64,000 bases of DNA. Source: Opisthocomus hoazin (Eukaryota; Chordata; Aves; Opisthocomiformes; Opisthocomidae). The stretch's first letter is position 1. Each line of letters begins with the position of its first letter. The DNA lies in NCBI RefSeq assembly GCF_030867145.1, contig NC_134443.1, forward strand, positions 2,294,001-2,358,000, given 5' to 3'. The notes beneath the pieces were generated by a model that searched no databases, was not told the origin of the DNA, and worked only from the letters and a program-made list of their open reading frames with translations. The position numbers and the translations under genes are program-made. Positions 33,585 to 47,489 of the stretch are shown here, piece by piece.

Positions 33585-36320
33585 CTCCTGTACAGATTTT
33601 TAAACCTTTCAATACTTGCTCCTCAGCTGCCTGTCTGCTGGAGAATTCCTTCTGTTGCTTTTTTTTAAAGGTGGCATTAAAAATGCTGCCTTTCAGTGTT
33701 CACACTGCAGAGCTCCGATGCACGCTGGCGCTGTGGGGTCAGCAGTACGCCACAAAATGTCGCGCTTCCTCCGGAGAGCTTCGCTTCTTGGAGCTGATGC
33801 ATGCCAGGCACGCTTTTTTTCCCTAGTAGAGAGAGGGGTACATCAAAACTCCTCCTTGATAAGCACACGAGTTAAAAAAACCCAACAAACCAAACCAGCC
33901 AACGCAATCTCTTCAACGCTAGGGTGCAGGCTGCGGGAGGGAATGCTCCCGAGCGCCTCAAAGGGATTTAAACCTGGGATTTTGTTTTGGCCAGACCTCG
34001 GTCTGGCGATCAGTCTGCGGCGTCGCAGTTCCAGGCGGGGGCAGGGTGGCAGGCAGCGCCGCAGCTCTCGGGCGCTGGCGTTCGCGCGGGGGTTAGGGCC
34101 GTACTTCGTTCCCTAAATAACGCGCCCAACAACAAACTACGAGGTCCCGCGGCGCTTAAGGGCTGGGGCTTGGCCCAGTAATTCGTCTGCGCCAGACAGA
34201 GCCTCCCGCTCTGCTCCTTTCCAATCCTCTTTGGGTTCTTACGGGGTTTAGCCCCGTCTGGCGGGGTGGGGGATGCTCCAGTCCTGCCCCGAGCACCAGC
34301 AGCGGGGACGAAGCGGCCGGTTTATTTTGCTGGAAAAGGAGCACTGGAGGTTTTTGGCTTCCCCAGCCAGGCTGGGGAGATGTGGATTTTTTTTTTTTAA
34401 ATCTTGCAAGAAATGCGAGATGGACATGCTGTTCTCTGGAGCGGCTTCCAAACCAAATGTCAGACTTGGCCTTTTCGAGGAAGGTTTAAAAAGCCTTGCC
34501 AGGGTTCCAGAACTGGCGAGCAATAACAGGGGAAGCTGCTCAGCTTCTCTCCCTGAAGAGCCCTGCGAATACAAGCCTTAGTTAACTAGAGCTGTGTTTA
34601 AGTCTTTGTTAACTGCGTTTAAATCCTTGTTAACTGGGCTGCCTGTGTTTAAATCCTTGTTAACTAGAGCTGTGTTTAATCCTTCGGACCAGAGCGCAGA
34701 TCCAGCCCCCAGTGGCGAGAGCTCAGGCTGGGGCTTGGCCTCAACTCTGCTTCGCGTCTCTCAGCCGGATGAAGGGCTCTGACCCTTCGCTGTGCCTGAC
34801 TTCCACCGCCCAGCTCCTGCCGCAGCTGCCCCCAGCAAGAAACAGTTGGTGGGGACAATTCTTCGGATTCCTGGTGGAGCAGAGAGCTCAGGTCAGCAGG
34901 TCACGCAGAGCGCGCCGTTCCACGGCGAGAGCTCGGCGTGGGAGGACGGGAATCGCCTGGCTGAAGGTGCGGGCTGCGGTTTTCGGACCCCCAGCCCGGC
35001 GTGTTCGTGCAGCGTAGCCTGGAATGTTCCTTCCGTGTAACAGCAGCGATGGAACGAAGCGTTGCTGAAGCGAAGATCTCCATATGCACTATTTTTTTAG
35101 ATTAACAGTTCCCTATTCTTTGTATGCGTGCCAGTACTAAACCTGTATGATGTTCAGAGTTTTAAAAATGCCCTTTCTGACTTTGAAGTGTTCCTGCAGC
35201 TCACGTTCAGTCAAGGAAGTGCAGACTGCTTCACGGTAACGCCTGTGTCCCTCCCTGCTTTACCGACACGCAGCCCAGAGGAGCCGGTGGTGTCTTGGTG
35301 GGAATACAGATTACAGACAGGCTTCAATTCCGCTTTCTTCACCGCGGCTTTGAGCTTGCTCCGCTGCTTTTCCGCTGGGTGGAGGTACAAAGCCTTCGGG
35401 CCTCTGCTGTCTCCGCAGACAGCCGCCCCGCGCCGGCTCCCTTCTCTGCAGCCGCCTCTCTCAGTATTTGGACCGCGGAGGCAGGCAGATATTCCAGCAA
35501 TAATCTTTGTGTTGAGATGGAGATTTTAAAAATTGCAGTATCTGTAGGTATTCTAGTTTTGTATTCTCATCCTAACAAGCCTATTTTGGATTTTTTTATA
35601 TATTTTTTTATATACAGCCTCTTTACACAACAGTATTAACGTTTAACATGTCTATAAGTCTGATTGTAAATGATGTGGAGTTGTTTTTTTTTATCTAGAC
35701 CTTGTATTTGGATTTAATCGCTCGCTCTAGAAACAGCGCGGAGCCAGACGTCTCTGTGCCAGCACTTCCACGCCGGCGCGTAGCGTCGCGTCCCGTGGCG
35801 CGGCCGTTTATCGAGGGCCTGATCCGGCAGACAAGGGGGCTCCCAGAAACCTCGCAGCACCCCCGCCATCGGGTTTCGGCGCCCTGCCTGGCGCTTGCGG
35901 CTCTTCGCGGCGCTGACGAGCGGTTTGCACGTCGGGAATTTAATGCTTTTGGCCAAACTGTCACGACTCTCCCGCGCTGCGGCGCCGGGTCACCCGCGAG
36001 CTGACTCGGATGCTGCCAGCAGCCGCTCTCAGAGGAATCGAGGAGGATTGCGGTGTTTTCCTTCGTCCTGGTGGAAGGGAGAAGCAAAACCTGATATTCT
36101 GTGATTTGTGGCTTTGGCCGTTCGGGCGCCGGTCTGGAGTCTCCAGCTCTGCTTGGAAGGTGATAAAATGAACAAATCCAGGTCTTCTCCACAACCCAGA
36201 TGGGTGGTTCTCCTCGTTCAGGCTATGGAATTGAATGCAAAGCGGAAAGGAGAAGTCACCGCGCGTCGCTGCGGTCTGTACGTCTGATTTCATGCAATAA
36301 ACCAATAGATCTCGGGGTGG
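33441..36320 (+). other. LIX1L 3' UTR and poly(A) signal
   Basis: 2.9 kb after the stop codon with no other coding signal. AATAAA at 36296-36301 is the best poly(A) signal. The region holds a T-run/A-run pair at 33550-33590 and, at 34575-34690, four TTAACTAG/TTAACTGC-type units with TGTGTTTAAATCC between them. Confidence 0.6.
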
Positions 36321-36539
36321 CTGTGGTGGCTTCTCTCTTCTCATGGGGCGGAAGGGGCCGAGCGTGCCCGCGCCCTCTCCTTTGCGGCGTCCCTGCCCAG
36401 GGGCTCGTGCCCCGGGCGCAGCCAGGCGGGTGTCGCCGCGGGAGGTGACACTGGTCCCCAGTATACCCCCAGTCTGGGGGACAGGGGGGGTCCGCGCCCT
36501 TCCCAGCGTGGCGGTGCGGGCAGGACGAGATGCCTTGAC

Positions 36540-36739
36540 CTCCCCAAGATGGCGACTTGGACACTTCCGCCACTCTCCCTCCTCAAGATGGCGACGCGGG
36601 CACTTCCGCCACACCCCAAGATGGCGACGCGGGCACTTCCGCCACGCCCCAAGATGGCGGCGGCCGGCGCGGCCGTGCTTCCGGCGCGCTTCCCGGCGCG
36701 CACCGCGGCGGCGGCGGCGGCAGCAGCGAGCGCAGCAAG
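36540..36739 (+). promoter_or_regulatory. RBM8A promoter with tandem AAGATGGCG / ACTTCCG modules
   Basis: AAGATGGCG (YY1 type) occurs at 36546, 36585, 36618 and 36651, and once more across the start codon at 36737. ACTTCCG (ETS type) occurs at 36563, 36602 and 36635. The modules are 33-39 bp apart in the same orientation. This is a TATA-less housekeeping promoter arrangement. Confidence 0.8.
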
Positions 36740-39057
<2,318 letters not shown>

Positions 39058-39530
39058 CGGATCCTCGTTTCTACCCGTGCGTTCCGAGTCCAAACTGGGG
39101 GAACTGGGAGGGAAAGGGGGGGGTTTGTACACTGGGGATGGGGCGTTTGAGGGGCAGCCAGAGGAGTAAAACAGTTCATCGCTTCGGCGCGTTCACTTTT
39201 ACCAGATTTACTGGTTTCCAAACCAGAGAGTGGAGCGGAGGCGCGGCGGCGGCGGTCGCGGGGGTGGTTTTTGCCGGTGGGTGCAGCCCCCGAGCCCGGT
39301 CACGTCCCAGACCGCGGCGCTGGGGAGCGTTTCGTCGCGCCCGCGAGCGCGCTGGCCTTTGGGACGCTCTTGTCTTGGAGAGGAGGTGTTTGCTGTCCCC
39401 AGGCCGGCGTCCCGCGGGCTGCGCTCTGCCGGCGTTGCCTCTGCCGGCGCCCGCGGCCTTTTAAAGAAGTCTGAGTTTGTGTAAAATTGGCCTCTCGTTA
39501 TTTGTCCGTAATTAAACATTTGAGGAGTCG
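39058..39530 (+). other. RBM8A 3' UTR with poly(A) signal
   Basis: ATTAAA at 39511-39516 is the likely poly(A) signal. From 39531 to 39937 there is CpG-rich sequence without a clear minus-strand AATAAA. The GNRHR2 transcript may therefore run on into the RBM8A 3' UTR as antisense. Confidence 0.6.
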
Positions 39531-39937
39531 CCGCCGCGCCCCGGTTCCTGGGGTGGCTCCGGGCTGACTCGGGGTCTGCCTGGCATCGGGGTCGCGGCCG
39601 GGGCTGGCACCGGAGCGGCTGCAGAGCTGAAAAAGCCATTTTGAACCCGCTGGGTTTGTCCCCAGGGAGCCCCCGCGGCGGCCTCTGACGGAATTTCTGC
39701 CCTGGGTTTCGCGCTCCGCGGGGCTTCCGGCGCGTTGCTCCTCGCCGGCGGTTCGGCCCTGCCCGGCGCGGCGGCGTGCCGGGGATGCCGCGGTGCCGGC
39801 TGCGGTGAAACCACCCCTCGGCCCTCGCCGGCTCCCGCTTCATTTATCGCCGAGCGGCTGCGGGGCGGCGCAGAGCCCCGGTGTCTCCCCCCAGCCCTGG
39901 TGCTCGGGGGCTTGGCGGGTGCGGCCGGGCCCCGCCG

Positions 39938-42018
39938 TCACGTGAAGCTCTCCGCCGTCCTCCGGCACAGCGCGCACCGCCGTCCCGCCGTCCCCTCCAG
40001 CTCCTGCCTCCCGCGTGCCCCCGCGCTGCCGCCGGCTCTCGCGGTGACGTCCTCGTGCCGGCGACGGCCGCAGCGGCAGGCGCGCCGCAGCTCCCGGCGG
40101 AATCGCGCCGTGAAGAGCCCGTACACCAGCGGGTCCAGGCACGTGTTGAGGAGGCCGAAGAGGAAGAGGATGTGGCTGAGAGCCGGCGGCACCCGCTCCC
40201 GCGTCAGCATCTCGGGGGAGAACCAGTACCAGAGGCCCAGCAGGTAGTAGGGCGTCCAGCAGCCGATGAAGGTGAGGACGATGACGATGGACATCTTCAG
40301 CGCGCGCGTCCGCGCCCGGGGGATGTTGTTGGAGGAGCAGCGGAGCTGGAGCTCCCGGGAGGAGGCTGCTGGGCGGCGGCGGAGCGGGAGGGGGGAGCGC
40401 GGCGCCCCGGGCTTCGTTAGTGCTGGGTTAACGAGCTGGGGTGCTGGACCCCGGCAAGAGGGGGAAGCAGGAGTGTGGCACCCCAGGGTTCGTTAGGAGC
40501 ACTGGGTTAATGAGCTGGGGGTGCTGAACCCCGGCAAGAGGGGGAAGCAGGAGTGTGGCACCCCAGGGTTCGTTAGGAGCGCTGGGTTAATGAGCTGGGG
40601 GTGCTGGACCCTGGCAGGAGGGGGAAGCAGGAGCGCGGCACCCCGGGGTTCGTTAGGAGCGCTAGGTTAACGAGCTGGGGTGCTGGACCCTGGCAAGAGG
40701 GGGAAGCAGGAGCGTGGCACCCCAGGGTTCATTAGGAGCACTGGGTTAACGAGCTGGGGGCGCTGGACCCCAGCAGGAGGGGGAAGGAGGAGCGTGGCAC
40801 CCCGGGGTTCGTTAGGAGCGCTGGGTTAACGAGCTGGGGTGCTGGACCCCGGCAAGAGGGGGAAGGAGCAGCGTGGCACCCCAGGGTTCGTTAGGAGCGC
40901 TGGGTTAATGAGCTGGGGGTGCTGGACCCTGGCAGGAGGGGGAAGCAGGAGCGTGGCACCCCGGGGTTCGTTAGGAGCACTGGGTTAATGAGCTGGGGGC
41001 GCTGGACCCCAGCAGGAGGGGGAAGGAGGAGCGTGGCACCCCGGGGTTCGTTAGGAGCACTGGGTTAACGAGCTGGGGGCGCTGGACCCCAGCAGGAGGG
41101 GGAAGCAGGAGCGTGGCACCCCGGGGTTCGTTAGGAGCACTGGGTTAACGAGCTGGGGGCGCTGGACCCCAGCAGGAGCATCGGGAGGGGGTCACGGGCG
41201 AGCAGCAGCGCGTGCGGGGCTGGGGTCGCGGCGCGTGCTCTCACCGCGGGCGTCGCCGGCGCGGGCGGAGATGGCGGCGAGGATGCGGCCGTAGCAGAGC
41301 ACCATGACGAGCAGGGGGAGGAGGAAGAGGCAGAGGAAGGTGAACATGTTGTAGAGCGTCTCCTGCCAGCGCGCCCCGAAGCTGCCCACCGTCGCGCACT
41401 GCACGAAGCGCCGCGGCCGCGACCGCTGCACCGTGTGGAAGACGAACGCCTGCGAGGGTCCCGGGTGGGGGGGCCGTCAGCGTCCTTCCTCCCCCTCCCA
41501 TCATCATCATCATCGCCCCGCGGAGGTTTCCCCACCTGCGGCAGAGCCAGCACGGCGCTGAGCGCCCACGCCGCGCACAGCATCGCCTTGTTCCGCCTCT
41601 TGGCGCGGCCCACCGCCAAGGGGGTGACGATGGCGGCGTGGCGGTCCAGCGCGATGACGACGGTGACGAAGGCCGAGGCGTACATGGCGGCCAGCTTGAG
41701 GAACATGAGCGCCCGGCACGCCGCGTCCCCGCCGTACCACTGCACGGTGACGTTCCAGGCGGCGTCCAGCGGCATCACCACCACCGTCACCAGCAGATCG
41801 GCCGCCGCCAGGTTGGCCATCAGGACGCGGACGCGCGGCGGACGCCGCCGCGGCGCCCGGGCGGCCGACCAGAGCACAGCACCGTTGCAGCAAGCCGAGG
41901 AGAGGAAGAGGAGGCAGGTGATGGCCACCCGCACCTTGGCCGCGGTGGAGAAGGTGGGCAGCAGGACCAGCTCCTCGCCGCCGCGGCTCCGGTTCCCCGC
42001 CGTCGCGGTGACGTTCAT
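39938..42018 (-). CDS. GNRHR2: Gonadotropin-releasing hormone receptor, type II-like
   Basis: Class A G-protein-coupled receptor for GnRH. Three exons, 41536-42018, 41245-41449 and 39938-40365, give 371 residues. Seen: N-terminal glycosylation sites (MNVTATAGNRS); TM2 ending MPLDAAWNVTVQWY, with the Asp, Trp and Asn that bind ligand in this family; LKLAAMY with the TM3 Lys; the DRH motif (LDRHAAIVTPL); TM6 CWTPYYLLGLWYW; third loop ERVPPALS, of the PP type seen in non-mammalian and type II receptors; and TM7 DPLVYG. It has the cytoplasmic tail that mammalian type I lacks. The frame is intact, unlike the broken human gene. The start is placed at MNVT; upstream in-frame codons lack family likeness. 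The exon 3 acceptor is a CAGCAG tandem, so one codon is uncertain. Intron 2 is an 80-bp tandem array. Confidence 0.95.
40405..41180. repeat. 80-bp tandem array in GNRHR2 intron 2
   Basis: About nine and a half copies, with the anchor GTTCGTTAGGAGC recurring at about 40489, 40569, 40649, 40728, 40808, 40887, 40967, 41047 and 41127. The period is 79-80 bp and copies differ at only a few positions. It occupies nearly the whole 879-bp intron. Confidence 0.96.
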
Positions 42019-42540
42019 GGCGGCGGTGGCCGCCGCGGCGCCGGGAGCCTGAGGTCCCGCTCGGTGTCGTGCCCGCGGCGGGACGCGGTGACGCTGAGCA
42101 TCTTTCGGGGTCACCCTGCTGCCCCCCACGGGGTGCTGAGTTTGGTCAGGTCTCAGCGTGGGGGGGGCACAGCGCGGCGGCGCCCGCTCGGTTGCGGGGC
42201 GCGGTGTGGTCCCCGCTCCCTGGGGAGCACCCCGGGGTGCAGCTCACCCCCAGGACCCCTCAGCACCCAGCGGGACGGGGCTGGGCGCCCGTGTCCCCCG
42301 GCATCACGCCCTTCGGTGTCCCCTGGCCAGCCGGGGGGCTCCTTCCTCCTCCTCGCCGCGGGAGGAACCCTGCGGGGTTAGGGAGTCCCCCCTGTCACCG
42401 CATGTCCCTGCCGCGGCCCCCCGGGACCCCCCGGCTGCCCCTGCCTGGGAGGGGACGAGCTGGGGGGCTGCGGGGACGGCCGGGCTGTCCCGTGGGTGCT
42501 GCCCCGTGGGTGCTGCCCTTGGCCCCAGCCCTGTCCCCAG
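42019..42540. other. GNRHR2 upstream region
   Basis: CpG-rich 5' flank of GNRHR2 on the minus strand. No TATA box or other clear motif is seen, and no gene. Confidence 0.3.
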
Positions 42541-43350
42541 GCAGCAGGGGTGCCCCAGGGCAGTGTCCCCAAGCTTCGGCAGTGTCCCCAGCCCCAGCAG
42601 CATCTCCCATCAGTGTCCCCAGCCCTGGCAGTGTCCCCCAGCAGGGTCGCAGCCCCGGCAGCGTCCCCAGCCCCAGCAGCGTCCCCCATCAGTGTCCCCA
42701 GCCCTGGCAGTGTCCCCCGACAGAGTCCCTGGCCCCAGCAGAGTGCCTTGGCAGTATCCCCAGTCCCGGCAGTGTCCCCAAGCCCCAGCAGTGTCCCAGT
42801 GCAGTGTCCCCAGCTGCGGCAGTGCTCCCCGACACAGTCCCCAGCCTTGGCAGCATCCCCCGGCAGTGTTCCCGAGCCCCATCAGTGTCCCCCGGCAATG
42901 TCCCCAGCCCTGGCAGCATCCCCTATCAGTGTCCCCAAGCCTCAGCAGTGTCCCCAGCCCTGTCAGTGTCCCCAAGCCCCAGCAGCGTCCCCAGCCCCAG
43001 CAGAGTCCCCTGCCAGTGTCCCCAGCCCCGGCAGCATCCCCCAGCAGTGTCCCCAGCCTCTGCACTGTCCCCCAGCACTGTCCCCAAGCCCCAGCAGTGT
43101 CCCCAGCCCCAGCAGTGTCCCCAGCCCCGGCAGTGTCCCCCAGCACTGTCCCCAAGCCCCGGCAGTGTCCCCCAGCAGTGTCCCCAGCCCCGGCAGTGTC
43201 CCCAGCCCCGGCAGCGTCCCCCAGCAGTGTCCTCAGCCCCGGCAGTGTCCCCCGGCAGTGTCCCCAGCCCCGGCAGCGTCCCCCAGCAGTGTCCCCAGCC
43301 CCAGCAGCATCCCCCGGCAGTGTCCCCAGCCCCAGCAGTGTCCCCAGCCC
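42540..43350. repeat. AGTGTCCCCAGCCCC minisatellite
   Basis: About 0.8 kb of 15-18 bp units (CAGTGTCCCCAGCCCCGG, with CCCCAGCAG variants) between GNRHR2 and ANKRD34A. From 43351 to 43945 the sequence stays C-rich, with a small second array of CCCAGATGTGC units at 43665-43815; there is no coding signal. Confidence 0.92.
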
Positions 43351-43929
43351 CGCATCGTCCCCGCAGAGTCCCCGCAGGCCCCCCCCCCCGGTACCGCTCC
43401 GCAGTCCTGCCCAGCCCCGCTCGCCGCAGCCGCCGGCTCAGCGCAGGCTCCCGCTGCGGCACCGGGCCCGCCTCGGGCCGCCGGGCCCCCCCGGCCCCCC
43501 CATCCCGGCCCCGCGGGGTCCCCGACTGCGCCCTCCCCCCTCCCCCCCCGCGCCGGACCCCCCGCGAGACCCCCGCTTTGTCCCCGGGCGGTGACGGGGG
43601 GGCCCGGGACCCCCCCCCCCCCCGCACCCACAGCCGCTTCCCTGCTCTGCCCGAAGGGCCCCCGTGCCCAGATGTGCCCGTGCCCAGATGTGCTGGCACC
43701 CAGATGTGCTGGCACCCAGGCATGCCAGTCATCCTGCACCCCCACGCCCAGATGTGCTGATGCCCAGATGTGCCCAGTGTTCGCGCACCCCAGTGCCCAG
43801 ATGTGCCGGCGCCCAGCTGTGCCAGTCCTCAGGTCCATGGTGCCCAGCTGCGCCGGCCCCTGCCCCACCGGTGCCCAGGGCCAGCGGCCCCCCCGGCCCC
43901 CCCGGCCCCCCGACACTTGCAGACGGGCT

Positions 43930-44495
43930 GAGCTCTGCTGGGGCCTTTATTCACCAGGAAGCCGACAGCGCGTGCCCCCCGCCCGCTGGCACCCCCTCCC
44001 TGGGACCCCGCACCCCAAAGGAGGGGAGGGAACCCCCCTGGGGAGGGACTGTCCAGGGACATGGGGGGCTGGTGGCTGTTATTGCTCGCAGCACCCAGCC
44101 CTGAGCAGCGCCTGGCACCGGCAGGGATGTGGGGACCCCCAAACTTGGGGCAGGTCGGACAGTCGGCGGCTGCCGCCGAGGTGAAAAGCGCTGCTGGGAG
44201 GATGAGGAGGGAGTGGGAGGAAGATGCAGGGGAGCCTGGGGGGGAGGACACGCTGGCTGCTGAAGGAATTCGGGGGTCGTGCAAAGATTCTGCCAACAGC
44301 AGCAATGGAAGAATTGTCATCAGTAGGGTTCAGAGTGAACACTGCCACCACCTGCACAAGGAGGCCCTGCGCTGGCACGAGAGCAGCTGGGGCTGCCCAG
44401 GGGGGGTCCCTGCCCAGGGGGGTCCCTGAGGACTCCGGGAGCAGGCCCCAGGCATCCGGGTGCCACGCCGGGTTTGAGGGGACGCAGGGGGGTCC
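43930..44495 (-). other. ANKRD34A 3' UTR with AATAAA
   Basis: Minus-strand AATAAA (plus-strand TTTATT at 43946-43951), 545 bp below the ANKRD34A stop codon, is the probable 3' end of that transcript. Confidence 0.65.
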
Positions 44496-45803
44496 CTAAC
44501 TGCCCGGCTCCGGGGCCGTGCTGCTCTGGAAGGTGGCCAGCTGCCGCATCTCCTCCGTCTGCATGGAGTGCCGGCGCAGCAGCTTGCGGCGTCCCTTGGG
44601 CGAGCCAGGGGCCGGGGGGCCGCGGGGGCCGGGGGGGTGCGGCCCGGGGTGCAGGGGGGGCAGGAAGCCGGCCCTCCCCGGGGCCAAGGGCTCCAGCAAG
44701 AGGGTGCCGGAGCCGCGGCGCTCCAGCAAACCGGGCGGGCGCCGGCGGGTGCCCGGCGGGGACTCGGTGTCCGGCAGCGGCATGGCCGACGCGGCACAGC
44801 ACCGGCCTCGCCCCGGCGACGGAGGCGGCGAGCCGGCCCAGGGCAGCCCCTCCATTTCGGGGGGCTCCCGGCGGGGCGGTTTGACCCGCGCCGTCTCGGG
44901 GGCCGTGTTCCGGCGTGCCAGCGGCTGCGGGCAAGCGGGGGGCACCCGCTCGGCCCAGGCGGCCCCCAGCAGCCCGGCTGCCTCCCGGCCCTCCACGCTG
45001 TGCCGGCGCGGGCGCCCGCCCAGGCTCAGCCCCTCCATCCCCGCCACCAAACGCTCGGGGGGTCCCCGGGGCCCTTCCGTCCCCGGGGCCACCAACCCCC
45101 AGGGCTCCGAATTGAGGCGCTTCAGTGGCCGCCCCCGGGCGCGGGATGGCTCCGGTATGGCCGTGACCGGCGGCGGTGGCGGCGGCGGGAAGCAGAAGAC
45201 GTCCCGCTCCTCTTCCTTCTCGCTGCCGGCCGGCGAAGCCGCCGTCCGCAGCTCGATGTCGGAGGGCGACATGCACAGCGCCGGCGAGCGCTTGTCCTCC
45301 AGCCCCGGCGAAGGGGGCGAGTTCAGGTACTGCCGCGTGGTTTTGGCCCCCGAGGGCGAGGTGTCGGTGGTGATGATGATCACCTCCTTCCCTCGCGCTT
45401 TGCAGGCGTCCAGCAGCACCTGCAGCGTCTCCCGGTCGCCCCGGTTAATGGCGTAAACCAAAGCGGAAGCTCCGGCGTAGTCGCGGGCGCTGGGATCGGC
45501 GCCGTGGGCCAACAAAACGGCGGCTACCGCCGGGCCGGCGCGTTCGGCGCAGGCGTGCATCAGCGCCGTCTTGCCCGTCTTATCGGGGATGTTGGGATCG
45601 GCGCCGTTTTCCAGGAGGTACCGCACCATCCGCGGCTGCTCCAGCGGGTCGGCGTAGCCGGCCCGGCACGCGGCCATCAGCGGCGTCTGCCCGGCAGCGT
45701 TGCCCTCGTTGATGTAGGCTCCCCCTTCCAACAAGAGCCGGGTCAGACGGAACTTGCCCTGCGCCACGGCTCGCAGCAGCGCCGAACCGTCCGCCGGCAG
45801 CAT
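44496..45803 (-). CDS. ANKRD34A: Ankyrin repeat domain protein 34A
   Basis: Single coding exon of 435 residues (human about 496). Function is poorly known; the family is mostly neural. Seen: an N-terminal block of about four ankyrin repeats (ALLRAVAQGKFRLTRLLLEG, GQTPLMAACRAGY, VRYLLENGADPNIPDKTGKT, ALMHACAE), then the diagnostic EVIIITTDTSPSGAKTTRQY and LNSPPSPGLED. A long Pro/Arg/Ser-rich tail follows with RLNSEPWGLVAPG, ARRNTAPE, LLERRGSGTLLLEPL and RRHSMQTEEMR, which look like phosphorylation or 14-3-3 sites. The start at MLPADGSALL matches the human start; the frame is open for 18 more codons upstream, to 45857, without family likeness. The tail is shorter than in human, so some low-complexity sequence has been lost. 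Confidence 0.95.
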   Translation of the reverse strand: MLPADGSALLRAVAQGKFRLTRLLLEGGAYINEGNAAGQTPLMAACRAGYADPLEQPRMVRYLLENGADPNIPDKTGKTALMHACAERAGPAVAAVLLAHGADPSARDYAGASALVYAINRGDRETLQVLLDACKARGKEVIIITTDTSPSGAKTTRQYLNSPPSPGLEDKRSPALCMSPSDIELRTAASPAGSEKEEERDVFCFPPPPPPPVTAIPEPSRARGRPLKRLNSEPWGLVAPGTEGPRGPPERLVAGMEGLSLGGRPRRHSVEGREAAGLLGAAWAERVPPACPQPLARRNTAPETARVKPPRREPPEMEGLPWAGSPPPSPGRGRCCAASAMPLPDTESPPGTRRRPPGLLERRGSGTLLLEPLAPGRAGFLPPLHPGPHPPGPRGPPAPGSPKGRRKLLRRHSMQTEEMRQLATFQSSTAPEPGS

Positions 45804-47489
45804 GGTTAACCCGGGCGGCCCGGCGGCAGCGGGAGGGCGGCGGACGGGGCTGGGCATCGCGGCGCTTACGGCAGCAGGGCCGGCGGGTGGGTGTGCTGCT
45901 CTGGGAGCGTCGCCCGGTCACTGCAATGGGACACGGGCGCACGTTGAACCCCCTGGGGTGGGGCAGGCCCGGCTCCCTGCCTCAGTTTCCCCAGCTGGTC
46001 CCACGAGAGGATGGTTCCTGTGGATGACACCGGCAGTGCCGGGTCCCCGGGGCCTCTGTGCCGCGGCCTCCAGGCTGTGCCCACCTGCCTGCGGCCCCCC
46101 CGCCTGCGGCCCCCTGCCACAGCCCCAGCCCGCTGCCTGTTGCCCCCTCGTGCATCCCTTGCACCCCCCCGGCACTGTCCCCTCCCGCGCTCCCCCAAAT
46201 CCCCTGCCTGCACCCCCTCCTCGCACTCCTCACCCCCCTGCCTGTAGTCCCTGCCTGTAACCCCCTCCCGTACCCCTCCTGCATCCCCTGCCTGCACCCC
46301 GATCCCATCCTGCATCCCCCCCGCACCCCTGCCCCTACCCCCAGCCCCTCCCATACCCCTGCCTGCACCCCGCTCCCACCTGCAGCCCCTGCCCCTACCC
46401 CGAGCCCCTCCCGCATCCCTGCCTGCGCCGTTGCCATGGTGACTGCAGCTCATCCTGCTCCTCGGCTCCCTGACCAGCCAAGAAAATGGGGGAGAAGCCT
46501 CCAACCCTCCCAGTCCCCCCCAGTTCACCAGCCCGGCTGGTGGCTGCCCCCCCGCCCCCCAGCAAGACGCCGCTACCACCGAGCCTGGGCCTGGCGCTGG
46601 GGGCTGCCCCGTCCCCCCCCGGGGAAGGGGACATCCCGGAGAGAAGACCCCCCCCAGCCCCTCTCTGCCCCCATCCCTCCATCCCTTCCTCTGTTACCAT
46701 GGCAACCGGAGCGGGGTATCTCCCAGCGACGGGTCCCGGTCCCGGCTGCCCCGGGGATGGAGGTGGCGGGGACACGGCCCGGTGGCGGCCATCCCGGCCC
46801 GTCGCCGGCGCAGCGGGGGGGCCGACAGGGGAGGTTATTCGGAGGGTTCTGCCCCCCCCATCCCCCCCCCCCCCGCAGCTCTATTTTTGGCAGCTGCCGG
46901 CGCGGGGAGGGCTGGAGCGGGATGAATCACCCGGCGGCGCAGGCAGCAGCGAGCCCGCTGCGCGGGGGCGAGCCCGCCGTGGGGCCCGGCCCGGCGGGGC
47001 TGGGGGGCGCGGGGCGGCGGGGCTGGGGAGCCCAACACGGTGGGGTTGGGGGTCAAAACACAGCAGGGCTGGGGGAAGTCACAGCAGGACGATGGGGGGG
47101 GGGGGTGTCACACGGAGCGATGTGGGGGGCCCTTGGGGCCGCGGGGTCCCAGCGCGGTGGGGACCACGGGGCAGCCGGGCTGGGGGCCGCGGGACAGCGG
47201 GGGCTATGGGGCAGCGAGGCCACAGCGGCGGGGGGGGCTGAGACGCCCCAGAGCGGAGGGGCGGGGGCCAAGGGGCGGGGCCATGGGAGCCTCTGCACCC
47301 CCCGCTTCGCTTCGTTTCGCTTCGCTTCGTTCCACTTCCCTCTGATCCCCATCGCCCCCCACGTCCCATTCATCCCCGCCCCATTCACCCCAGCCCCATT
47401 CACCCCAACCCCAGCCCCATTCATCCCTTCCCTCCCTCCCTCCGCCCCGCCCCTCTCCCCGCCCCTTCCCTCCCCTCCCCTCTGACTGG
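45804..47489. repeat. ANKRD34A/POLR3GL intergenic region with C-rich arrays
   Basis: No gene is seen. 46100-46430 holds CCCCTGCCTGCACCCC-type degenerate repeats. 47300-47335 holds CGCTTCGTTT pentamer-like repeats, and 47370-47430 CCCATTCACCCCAG repeats. The ANKRD34A 5' UTR must lie just right of 45803, but no start site is evident. Confidence 0.6.

Noticed and set aside
40405-41180. CRISPR-like array
   Set aside because: Units are contiguous tandem copies without unique spacers, inside a vertebrate intron.
42069-44184. Two overlapping plus-strand frames of over 560 residues
   Set aside because: They cross the AGTGTCCCCAGCCCC minisatellite in different frames; no domain or splice logic.
44568-45809. 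413-residue plus-strand frame
   Set aside because: Antisense shadow of the ANKRD34A coding exon.
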